64,000 bases of DNA, taken from positions 496,001 to 560,000 of the forward strand of contig JAKUHH010000150.1 in assembly GCA_022701365.1 (NCBI GenBank). The letters run 5' to 3'. Below, piece after piece: positions 33,822-44,713 of the stretch. The stretch is from Mycocentrospora acerina. Its lineage: Eukaryota; Ascomycota; Dothideomycetes; Pleosporales. The position numbers were made by a program, and so were the translations under genes. Under the pieces are notes generated by a model. That model did no database searches. It had not been told where the DNA came from and was given only the letters and a program-made list of their open reading frames with translations. Numbering within the stretch: position 1 is the first letter of the stretch; the number at the start of each line of letters is the position of its first letter.

Positions 33822-36621
33822 GGATGGAAATGGCAAGACTGACGTCTGGCATGAGTTTATGAAATAAAAAAAATGGGAGACGTGTGGTTTGTGCGACAAT
33901 GGGTATGGACTAGAGAGATTTGGATAGCTGTGTGGCTTGCCATGATGTCAATGATACCAGGACGCTAACGTCCACGCGCGATGGATACTGGCGTTTTCAT
34001 AAAGGCATGGTTCTTTGACGTGGAGTTTCAACATAAAGAAGACAAATATGACGTCTGTTGAGGTTGAAATAACACCAACATGTGTATACTTGCCTATTCC
34101 AATATCATCAATATTCCACAACCTTCAATTATCCAACTCGGCACTTCCTCAGGGAAGGCATGTGGTTCGCGAGAGTGATGCTACATGGCTTGCCGGCTTC
34201 AAGAGACGTGAACCTGTGTGTGTCTCTATCGATAAAGTGGTGGAGCCATATTCGGCATGATGAATGTACTATACATGCAGAGTAAATAATGCGAGCTTGC
34301 TCGCTCTAGAAAATGATACGTATTTGTGATTGACTTCGCAAACGGAGTTTGGTTAAACACTCGGCAATGTTATGTGTGTGTGTGTGCGTGTGAGCGATGT
34401 AACGTGCGGGGTGGGCGTTTAGAGTGAACACGGATGAATGTACGTGAAGCCGTATATGCACGTACATGTACGCCTGCTGCAACGGACACAAGTCCGCAGC
34501 AAGCGAGGTCACTAAGTGGTCCGTTGTCGATAGACGCGGGTGTCCGTTCAACTGTCGCTTCAATCGTGCATACGCGGGATATGCAAACGAGCATAAAAGA
34601 CTAGTTGACAGCCTACAACGCGGTTTAAGATTTAAGATTTTCTTTCGTCACCTCACAAAATCAACAATTGCAGTGCCAACTGTGTATAGGTGCCATACAT
34701 GCGTTGTTATCTTCGGCGGAATTGGATTGCACTATCGACGCGCCAGAGGTGTGGGTGCAAGTGTGAATCTAGTCAAGGTTATCGTAAACAGGACTTCCCT
34801 GTTGATTGTGGTTTGTTGTCGCCGTGTCCTCAGCTTGTTGTGGGGACAGCACATTCCCATGACAACGTCGTATTTGCTTTTCAAGGCCCAACCTCCTGTG
34901 ACCGACTTCGCTGAAGTGCGAGTTTAGAATGCCTCCTTGTTGGGCTGTGTACAGCAGGCTCCACGATCAACCCACCTCTCGAGACTGCTGACGCGTTTTC
35001 TTAGAGTGGCATTTGCAGCGTTTTTCGCCCGGTTAGTTTAGCCGAAGGAGATTGAGTGAGTTTCGTTGCCTATCCTCCTGTATGTCAAAGTCAGTCGTTC
35101 CAAAAAGAGAGCTTGAGAGAAAATATTCCAATTCATCGGTGGCAGCCTCGTTGTCCACTCAACCACGTGCACGGAGGACAACGGCGATTTCCGACTTCCT
35201 GTCTGAGTCGCGACGCATAGGAGCGGGTAGACTTGCAACGGTGCCGCGCATCGATATTGACAGGGCAGGTCAGCAGGCACACTCACGCTGAATAGCACAT
35301 TGTAAGGCTACTGTGGCGTCGACGTGTTTGCGACTGGGATGGGTCAGCTGCTAGCAGCTAGGGTGCCAGACTTTGGAAGCCGCCAGTTGGACCTCACCTC
35401 ACTTCAACTTTGCGGTATGCTTCACGCTCTGCTCATATCATCGACGGTCAGCTTTGTTATGTATGACCATCTCTCGGCATACGCAGGAACACTTTGAGAA
35501 TAAAACGAAAATGCAGGCGTGATTGAGTCACACGCCTTTATCACATACTCTGGATAGTAGACATTTTCATCATCCATCGAGCTCACGTCAAGAGTGAATG
35601 AGCCAACACGTACCTAGTATTTCTCCAAATACAGATGTTTCCCATAGGAGAAGCAAAGTTGACAGTCTACCGAGACTGGTATATTTTTTGACGAACAACA
35701 GCAGCTACACCAGTCGGGAAAAGAGTGGGCTAACACATTTGCGCTCCGACAAACCGTATATACACCGAAGCAGCGGTGGGCACCAAACGACGACATATTT
35801 TCGAGACGGTGTGTTGAAACGGATAACGAACGACCAGATGCTCCTGGACAATCTCCATGCCGGATATGTGTTGTCCTTGTTGCTGCAGTACCCGTCACGG
35901 AGCAGAGCACTATGAACAAGCAGAGCGACCTTTTTGCAATGGAAGAATACTTGTTGTCAAGAAGCCTTGCCCTGTGAGTCTCTAGGGTGAAAAACAAACT
36001 GGTCATAGCAGCAGTTACCAACAACGGGAAAAAGTAAACGTTCTACAGACCACAAATGGAACACGGATTAGATCGGCAACAGGCCATAACCTATCGGAGA
36101 ATATCTCAGATGGGAAACACAATGGACGCCGGAATAAAGGAATGCCATACATCCAAGTACCGTTGAGCAGCACCAAAGGAGAGTGAATAAAAATAGCGTT
36201 GAGAGTGATTCTTGAATTGAGAAACAATAAGTACAAAGAAAGGGCATGAGTGCCCCGAGAGAATCTAGACCACGTACCAATTGCTTGCGCAGCTCCAGAC
36301 CAGGTCACTTCTTGGAAAAGGGTGTACGTTCCCTTGTACGCCTGATCGTTGTCCTTCTACCATTTATCACCGGGTCCCTGTCCCCAATGCCGCCTATCCT
36401 GTCCACATGGATTTTTCTTACAGAAAGTAGCAAGCATCGACAGCTTCTCCGCGCTGTACAGATTGCCACCCAACCGTGTAAACCGTACACTTTGTGCCGG
36501 ATTACTTGTTGTTCCCCGGGATATCGGTCTTATGCCAGGATTGATCGAGTGTTCTCATGTTGCCCTTTGCGGGCAGTTGTGTGAATATCGTATTGCCTCC
36601 ATTCGCTTCTTTGTATGTGCT
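33822..36621. other. Gene-poor interval
   Basis: 2.8 kb in which I could not support a gene. Frames up to 153 aa (34466-34927 +, 35614-36024 -) show no domain and Cys/Arg-rich random-like composition. A (TG)n tract sits near 34373-34392. A multi-exon gene could be hidden here, but I found no consistent chain of exons. Confidence 0.4.
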
Positions 36622-37212
36622 CTACACATCCCGTATCGGGTCGTATGGGCGAGTCTCGCTTGGCGAGTATTCCGATCGCTGTGGACTTGGTGATTGTTGT
36701 ATGAAGCTATCCGGCTGGGTTTGAACTTGTATGTACGGTCCCGAACCTGCAGCAGTCATCCCGGACAACATGCTCCCTTCGGCTAGGCAAGATGTCATCA
36801 GCTAACTACACTCGTCATGTATGTATGGCTCACAATTTGCCAGGGCGGGTATATAAAGGCTCGCGAATGCGCACATACCGTACTTCCGCTGAATGTCCCT
36901 CAAAAGCTGCGAGACGCGCCACTTCAGGATTATCATCTCAACAGCAGGTATGCCTTCTGCACATAGCCGACTGTTTATACGCTCCAACATTTGTTCTTTC
37001 TCGTTCGCGGGGATCAGAATCCACCTCGTCCAGTCCGGGTGCGCTTCCGACAACTGCTTGGCTTCGTCTTTTGTAATGAACTCATCTTCGTTAGCCTCGC
37101 ACAAAGCCCCTTCCCGGGCGTCTTGACTTACATAGAACCGATCCCATTGCTCTCTGCTGTGCCCCGCAGCTGTGCGAGCCTCGTGAACGGTCGCGTTTAT
37201 GCGGATACTCAT
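36622..37212 (-). CDS. Two-exon orphan protein with helical core
   Basis: Minus-strand exons 36879-37212 and 36622-36782 join across a 96 bp intron (donor GTATGT, branch-like GCTGAT, acceptor TTGCCTAG) with matching phase, giving 164 aa. Residues 1-110 look like a compact helical domain: QWDRFYVSQDAREGALCEAN, DEAKQLSEAHPDWTRWILIP, EKEQMLERINSRL and MIILKWRVSQLLRDIQRKY. Exon 2 encodes a Gln/Ser/Pro-rich tail ending RPYDPIRDV. Unspliced, the frame reads into low-quality sequence. No signal peptide is seen. I do not recognise the family. An alternative start nine codons upstream (37239) exists. It sits alone in a gene-poor stretch next to the decayed chitinase-like locus. Confidence 0.55.
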
Positions 37213-39373
37213 CTTCTCTAGGAGTATGAGAAAAACCACGACGCTCGAAGGATGTCCACCAAGCTCTGGGACTGCTATAAGCAGAGAACCTAAACAATAT
37301 AGCTCGCGAAGGCTTCCCTTCTATTTCCGCCTAACCTTGGCGGGGTTTTGTTTTGCAGAAGCTGATGTGAGTGACACTGCTCACAGTGCTCGGGCCAGGA
37401 GGAGTCGGAACAGGCGGTGGCTGAAATGCTTGTGCGTCATACCCGTATCAGGGCTATGGCCAGGGCAACAAATTATGAGTTCGGCAAGTAAACTGTTTTA
37501 TTGTTTTTACATTGTTTCTTTTGCGAAACGTTGCTCCTCGTGTCATGTTGCCTTCCTGGTAAACCCACGCAAGGTTGCCGACGCCACTTTCAAACTCGAA
37601 TATCATGTCGTGCCACCAGTTCGACCACCACCGCACGGAATTTCGGAGGTTGCCCGGCATCGCTCTTTTCCTGAATTCAAGGACACTTTGACGTTGCTTT
37701 CCTAAGAATGCCCACCCCTCTATCGACACACGTGGCACAAATACATTGCAGGCCACCATCCTCAGACAGTTTGACAACCGACACAAGCGCGACCGCCCAG
37801 CATCTCGTCAGCCAACCCAAGGATGTCTTTCAGGAACTTGTGCAGAGCACGGCATAGAGCCTTCGCTGTTCTTTTCCAGACCCAAAACGGGAACATCGTA
37901 ACCCCAATTCAGCCGCTGCTGGTCGATCTGCCGTCCAACCAGGATCTATGTTCCGCGAGTACGAGGCCCCCTTGCGCCCATACTCGGCCCGACCCTTCGC
38001 ACTTTGCACATTCGCTCATGGCTCAAGGAGCCTCCATGAGGTGCCCTTGAATATGAATTTCCGCAAACTTAAAATAACAGGGGTAAATGAACTGCGGGCG
38101 GGCGGATGTGCGGCTCACATTTGTTTTTATCCTCCTGTCATTTACTTGCCGCACATCCTTGCAACCATTTCCACAATCGTTATTTTCAAGGAACTCCTTC
38201 CTGAAGCCATGTGTTTGTTGCTTTCTTTTGCGTGATAAGCCTTGTCTTTCGCGAACGTTATAAACTTACTCTATTGTTTGCGGCGGAGTTAGCGGTCACA
38301 CCTCGGTATTACTTGCCCTGTGTTGGCACCTTCTCCTTCCTGGCTTTTACTTTCTCATCTAGTTGTTCTCATTCCGTCAGCTATAATTATCGTGTTGGTA
38401 CGCCATGCCTTGTGTGGAGTTAGCCCACGCGACGGGTGCTAGAACTCAAGGACCTAGCCGCGTTCCTGCAACTCCGCTTGTACCTTTTCTCCCGCGTCTA
38501 CGCCACAATGTGGACATCATCTCAGATCCGTGCATTGTGCGCCGCTACACACGGTTAACTCCGCTATGCTTGTAACTAAGGTGCGGTTGCACAACATTGT
38601 CAAGAGTTCTGATCTCCTCGCCAGATCGGACTACTCTCGACTGCATGATCGCGCATGCACATGTTGGCTGGGTTGCACATATGAGATCGCACCGTTTTAC
38701 TCTGGCTCGCAGAAGACACACCACGTTTTCCTTCTTTCCATCTGTTGGTTCCTTCCGGGACCGATAGCGTGGTTCTTGGGCATGGGTACACAGGGCATAC
38801 TATCGCCCCTCAAAGGCTGAGATGTACGTCACTGTCGCTCAGGTTATCAAATATGTCACACACTATGTTCTCCTCCCCTGCCGACCAAAAGCAACCATTC
38901 CCTCGGGATCTGGGATCGTGGAGGAACGCAAGAAAGACTTGATCAGGGAGGGTACTTCACTCAACAGTCAACAGCCACCTCGGTATTAGACGAGCGTCGT
39001 AAGCGTAACGATGTCGTTGCACAGACGAATTTTTCAGAAAAGGAAGGTCGTTACAAACAATATAGTCTTTCAAATTTGTCAGGATCTCAATCCTAACACG
39101 CGTCAAACGTTGAGGTATAGCCCTAACGGCTCTCATTCCTGCAAAGAAATGTTGAAAGATTGCGCAGCTGACTCCATTGGTCATAAGCGCACGTCTTGAG
39201 CCGAAGAGAAGAACACTGCGCATCATCTGGTTGCTCAGAATTCTCACAGGTGTCTTCTGCACAAACACGGCATGATAAAGAAGGCAAGGAGTTAATGTGA
39301 ATATCTGTTTATTTGCTACATGGGCTGGCTTAGTGAGTGTAGCCATTCGATTTTGCTCGCTGCCGTGGTCAAT
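37213..39373. other. Gene-poor interval
   Basis: 2.2 kb with overlapping frames on both strands and no domain. The longest are 37199-37705 (+), 37454-37786 (-) and 38957-39346 (-). The last lies just downstream of the chitinase-like pseudogene and might be part of its decayed 3' end. Nothing is firmly called. Confidence 0.35.
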
Positions 39374-42300
39374 TCAAGGGAATGGAGTATTCCATACAGG
39401 CCTATTATTAGTCCACTCAGTCCTCAATGCATCACTCTTCGCTCTAAAGTTCCTCTCATTTTGGGCGTCTGCACCCCCATTCGGACGATTCGCCATGTTA
39501 CGCCGCGCTTGCGTCGCATACCCTTCTTCCAATGCTGTCAGATTTTCTTCAACAAGATTGAACGCGTCGGTGACTGCTGTGACTGCTCTTGAGCGCATAG
39601 AAGTGTTCTATTCAGTCTGCAGGCCGAGTGGTCTCCATGTTCGCTGCTGGCCCTAGATGGTCTTCTGGATGGCGTTGAGATAGGTGTTTTCAAGTAGGTT
39701 CAGCCGGGCACCAATGCGGTTCTTCTGTCGGACAAGATGGCCGTTTATAATCGGATCGGTGTGATATCTAATGACAGTGATCGAATTCTTCACATATTGG
39801 AAGATATTGTCGCCAAAACCTGCATACTCCTGCAGAGTAAATCTGTTACGTGCCGCGTCCTTCCCCCATAATCCTTCCTTGAGGCCGTTGATCTCTGCTT
39901 GGAGGAGCACGAACTCATTCAGATAAGGGTTACCTGTACCAGAAAATTCGTAGCCAAGGTGGTCGGTAGCGTCTTGGTCAATTCCGTTAATGATAGGTCT
40001 TTGTCCCTGCCCAGCCCCGAATCAAAAACTTTTGAGGCAGCTGCAGGTATCAACTCCCTGGATGACTTGAGCATAACAATCAATCATGCTATTACGAGTC
40101 ACATAATCTTCAAAGAAGTCTGTAACCAATTGGAATTCCAGAATATGCTCAGTTGCATATATGGACGTGTCTACAGTGCTAACAAGACATCCTACAGGCT
40201 CTTCCTGGTGCTCTTGCATATGGCTATACGAATCCCAATCAATGCACAAACTTTGGCTTTGGACAGATTCCCTTCCCTATGTTTCAAGATTCGAGGAACT
40301 AATACAATCGGAAAACTTACAGCTAGTAGTTCCCCGGACGATGGAAAGTTTAGGGACTTGATCGTAATTGCAGCTCTTCCTTTGCAGAACCGTCCCACTT
40401 TAGGAGCTGTGCGTTTGTATAAGTGTTGATAGGCCACAACATCCCCAATTGCACGCTTAGAAACATCTTTTTTACCACTACCTGGAACCTGGGAAAGTTT
40501 GACACACTCTGTGGTACCATCTTGAGCAGGTTTTGGGGAGGTTGGACAGAGCAAATTTTGCAGATCGATTTGAAATGGTGGACCGACCGGAACTGCTCGT
40601 CTCCCAAGTCTATGTGAGCTAATAGATACCATGTCACTCTCTTGATGAGATGAGGTATTCAGGATACCATCGCGGCGAACAGCAGAAAGTAAGTCTCGTC
40701 TGGTCGGCTGGCCGGTTCGAAGATCAGGAAACTTGCCCCCGGGAATGATTGATACCTCTCCTGAGCCTGGGAGATTCCATGTCTTCTTGCCCCAGCCAAA
40801 CTGCGAGGGAGTATCGACCCGTGCATACAGCTTCGCACCAAGCGTCAGAGCATACGTCCAAGGACACGACGCCTCTGTGATTTTGCCAACCCCAACTTCG
40901 AATCGAACGTATCCGTCTGCGACCACACCAGCTGTTGCAGCTCCCACTTTCCAGCGATCGTCAAAACGAATACCGAACTCAGCAATGGCCCTCAGATGAG
41001 CTTCAGCCTTGCATACTGCCCCAACTGCAGCATAGAATTGAGGCTCCAGGAGGCCGTTCTGGTTTCCAGAGTCTCCAGAATCGAGTTCATCTATCATCTT
41101 GGGCTCGTAGTCATCATCAGCGGCTGGGTATGTCTGGCGTACTTCCCAATCAGCGAGATCTACTTTTGTCTCGATTTCAGCAGAGAGCGTCAAAGCAGCA
41201 TTAAACTCGCCAGTAACCCTCACCGACGGTCCAATTGTGACAATGCCTAGTACTCGGAAGGTTGCACCAGGAAAGGGCAGTGTAAGGATTGTCTTCTCCC
41301 CTGATTCATAACTGACACGAATGAGGGCCTCAAGTGTAAATGTCGCTGTTACTTTACCCTCGTTCAATAATGTTAGGTATGACTGGCTCAAGTCCAAAGA
41401 ACTTCCTGGGCTGGCAAAGTTGAGTTTCGTGATAAGTGTGAATCCGAAACTTGTGGAGACGCTGACATCAGTCAAAGCTTGCACAAGTATGTGTGCGTTT
41501 AGCTTGGTGCTGCCTTCGCTACATTCGACCTTATCGTCAATGATCTTAGCAATAAATTGTTCTTTGACATTGTGAGTAAGCTCTTTCTTAATCTCAGGCT
41601 TGACCAAATTCTTGAGCTAGGTAATAATGTCTGGACCGAACTACCGCTTGTGAAGCTCGTTGTGGCTGAGCATGCTACCATGATAGTCGTCTCGCCACTC
41701 CTCAAGCCACCTCTTATGATTACCGCCGAAATCTGAGAGTGACCGCCTCACTTTGCGCTTGCTCGCTGCAGCAGCAACGACATTATCCCAGTAGTTATCC
41801 TTGTTCGAGAAATTGATTCGCATATGAATCTCGCCAGAGTCACGAGGCACACGGCGGAACTCATAGTCAAATGTGAGGTTATCGACCATTGGCTTGACAT
41901 CTCCCACCAAACGCTTAACAAGATGATGGGGTATGTTTTGCTCCTTTGCTGGCACCATGGACGTTGCAACTGCGTAGCGACCTGCTCCGCATCCTGTCGG
42001 CATCTCAAGGATAGTGCCTGGTACGCCATGTCCAAGGCCAATCTTGTGGCAATTGCTGTCTTCTGATGCATCTGTACAGAACACCTGGATTGTCTGCTCC
42101 TCCTCGCTGGAGCCGCCTTTGCAATTGAAGAGCTCCCAGTGTGATCCGTCGCGCTTGTTGAGAGAGTGTTGTAGCTCTTCAGGGGATGCTAAGACGACGA
42201 ATTGAAACGCAGTATTACTAGGATCATTGTCGGTCTTCCCACCCTGTCCACCGAACGTATCATCAACCTCTAGTGTGAAGTCGCTATAGACATCTTTGCC

Positions 42301-43217
42301 TGTGGGTGGGTCCTTGAAAAGTCGATCCAAGGGAACTGGTAAGAATAGCTGTTTGCCATTTGTAGGATCGCAACAGTAAACCCTCGATCTCTCCATGCGT
42401 GGGAAGCAGGATTGCCCAGCCCCATATGGACTATCAGTAAGCTGCACTTGCTTTCCAACAGGACAGTGATATCGTAACATTTATCAGAAGATGAGGTATC
42501 GTCGTACCAGCGGCAGTTTTTCCAGTTCTTTGCGTCTTTTTTCGGGCAGCAATATCTTTTCTGCATCTCCATGTCTTGCTTTTCAAGCCATTTGACCAAT
42601 GGCATGTCGATGAGCGTTATTGCATCCGCAATATCAGCGACTGTACTCATGAACGTACCAGAGAAAGTCACGGTTGTATCGTCACTTTTACAACTCTTAC
42701 CTACGCCGGCCCAGTAACAATCGTGTCCTTTTGCAGCGGGTGACTCGCAACAATAAGCTTTGTTGCCATCTTCGCAGTACTAGCCATCGCCCCATCTGTT
42801 CATTTGGAGCAGTACCTCATTGTCCTGACAATAACCGTTGCAAGAAGTGGGATTCCCACGCCATTTGCATTTCTTCGGGTCAGGCACACTTGCGTAAGAA
42901 CAGCATAATTGACTGTCTTTTCCCTTGGAATGTCTTGTGACTGGTTTGGCGCCACCGCAGGGCTGTTGAGTGATCTTGAAAAAACCAGGCTTGTCGCATG
43001 TGCCACCGCAATCGGTTACATAACAATCAGGTACAGTAACTTCACCCCAGTATGAGGCATCATCAGCAGTCACAGCCAGGGCTTTGACTGACTTGGGACT
43101 AACCACGGCATTGAGAGCTTCCAAGTCACTAGTGTCCTGGTCAATTGCCCAAATAAGTAGTCCGCCAAGTCCAACCTTGTTGGCGAAATCGATCTTGGCT
43201 TTGAGGTTTGCATCCAC
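39374..43217 (-). pseudogene. Decayed GH18 chitinase / killer-toxin-like gene (5'-truncated)
   Basis: Remains of a large secreted protein of the fungal subgroup-C GH18 chitinase / Kluyveromyces killer-toxin alpha-beta-like type. The 5' end holds only the last strand of the GH18 barrel (KIDFANKVGLGGLLIWAIDQ), followed by Cys-rich segments (VTDCGGTCDKPGF, SQLCCSY, CKWRGNPTSCNGYC) and a long C-terminal region. Breaks seen: an in-frame TAG at 42780-42782, a one-base frameshift near 42475, TAG codons at 41641-41643 and 41617-41619, further frameshifts near 40250 and 39910, and another near 39600. Between breaks long frames survive (41641-42480; 40192-41607), so inactivation is fairly recent. The TAG codons could derive from CAG by C-to-T change, as in repeat-induced point mutation; this is inference. 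The catalytic GH18 motif is absent, so no active enzyme is expected. Confidence 0.8.
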
Positions 43218-43276
43218 CTCAACAAGTTGTCATACTGTAACGATCATAGACAATTTTCGTGAGTCTAGACGCCGCA

Positions 43277-44713
43277 ATGGAGAAGTTACCGCCGGAGCTT
43301 ATCAACAAGATCGTCTTGTTTCTAGAACGGTATCCTGACCAGCCACAAGTCCCGATAATCGAGCAGTCACACGCCCGAGGAGAACGTTCCAAGCTCCCAC
43401 TATATGCAACAATCTCTAGCCACTGGAGAGAGGCTGTCGAATTTGTAACGTTCCACAGTCTGTACATCAGCAGTAATGAGCTGAGTCAACTTCGGGCCAT
43501 TGTGACCAGTAATCGTCGCAAATACCTAACGAGGCTGCGCTTCAAAGTCCTACTCCCAGAATACTCAGAAGAAAGATGCGGACGCGTTGAGTCAACGGAA
43601 GAACAAATATTTAATAACGAAGTGTTTTCTCAGGCCATCGTAGACTTATTCTCTACTTTGAGACGGTGGGAGGATGCAGGTCTATTATGTGGACTGCGAT
43701 TGCAACTAGATAGCGCTCATTCCCCGACTGACCGTCGCGACCGCGCCCAAATCAGACTTGAGATGGCGCAGCGCAAGCGCGAGAAAGACATATTCGAAGG
43801 TCGATGGGTGGACTCCTACCTTGATCTCTCCAAATCTACCAGAATACCGACGCTTTCGAACCTTGTTTATCTCCATATCAAAGGTCATACTGGGCGAAAG
43901 CTTGCGCCTGCAGTCGGGCCTGGTCTTACGGCATTTCTACCAAACCTGAGAGGTCTACACTGGGAATTCGGAGAGGGAGATGATCATCTGATCAACGTAA
44001 AAAATAGGACTGCATTCGCGAGGATGCTCAAGCAGACTAAGCTTCATGAGTGCTCTGCGGCTGATATCATTTTCCATCAAGACTCTCCAGAGGATCACCG
44101 TTTGGCAGCACCTTCACGTATACCAGCAGGTACTCGCTATGATCCGTTCAGTTCCTCTCTACGTGGTTTTTCACAGGGTCTAACATCCCTTACCTTGGAT
44201 GGTTACATAGATTCAGCTCTGTTTTGGCCATCAAACCATGAGACATACACCGTGCCTACCTGGTCTACCCTCAAAAGGCTGACAGTCACCTTCAACATGG
44301 CGGCTCCATCTGGTGACTGGTACTTCGTTGGGACGCCTGGAGAGTCCGATGAGCAATTTCGAGAACATGGTAGTGCAAAAACTTTGGATCCATTCCTCGT
44401 TGCGTTTGCGAAGGGTATTCAGAAGATGCCTGTACTCGAACATTTCAGGCTCGAAACTGAGCTTGGATATGATACAGGATTTTGGGAGGTATCCTACTAC
44501 GCGCCTGGTCTCAAAGCGAAGCGGGGAGACGAGAATGAAGATGATTTTGGGGTTCGACGGGTGTATTATACAGTTGGAGAAGTGTGGAGACCTGATGATT
44601 TTATTGCAGAAGCATTTCGAGGTATCGGGCAGGACATTCATGGGTCAGAACTGATTGAGAGATTCTTAGGGCCCAGGAATTGGATACTTAGGTCTCCATA
44701 TAGCTGGTTATAA
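43277..44713 (+). CDS. F-box-like protein
   Basis: Single exon, 478 aa, starting at the ATG giving MEKLPPELINKIVLFLERYP, a clear F-box-like N-terminus. Such proteins are usually substrate adaptors of SCF ubiquitin ligases. The remainder has repeated hydrophobic blocks of leucine-rich character (TLSNLVYLHIKGHTG, TAFLPNLRGLHWEFGEG, GLTSLTLDGYIDSALFWPS, WSTLKRLTVTF, MPVLEHFRLETELGYD), the layout of many expanded Pezizomycotina F-box families. The start codon lies only 60 bp from the truncated end of the divergent chitinase-like pseudogene, so its promoter overlaps that remnant. The frame is intact, so the gene looks functional. Confidence 0.82.
   Translation: MEKLPPELINKIVLFLERYPDQPQVPIIEQSHARGERSKLPLYATISSHWREAVEFVTFHSLYISSNELSQLRAIVTSNRRKYLTRLRFKVLLPEYSEERCGRVESTEEQIFNNEVFSQAIVDLFSTLRRWEDAGLLCGLRLQLDSAHSPTDRRDRAQIRLEMAQRKREKDIFEGRWVDSYLDLSKSTRIPTLSNLVYLHIKGHTGRKLAPAVGPGLTAFLPNLRGLHWEFGEGDDHLINVKNRTAFARMLKQTKLHECSAADIIFHQDSPEDHRLAAPSRIPAGTRYDPFSSSLRGFSQGLTSLTLDGYIDSALFWPSNHETYTVPTWSTLKRLTVTFNMAAPSGDWYFVGTPGESDEQFREHGSAKTLDPFLVAFAKGIQKMPVLEHFRLETELGYDTGFWEVSYYAPGLKAKRGDENEDDFGVRRVYYTVGEVWRPDDFIAEAFRGIGQDIHGSELIERFLGPRNWILRSPYSWL

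Noticed and set aside
34373..34392. (TG)n tract
   Set aside because: An ordinary dinucleotide microsatellite with no associated gene; not counted as a finding.
38957..39346. 129-aa minus-strand frame just past the chitinase-like pseudogene
   Set aside because: Might be an extension of the decayed gene, but no family similarity was recognised and composition is not distinctive.
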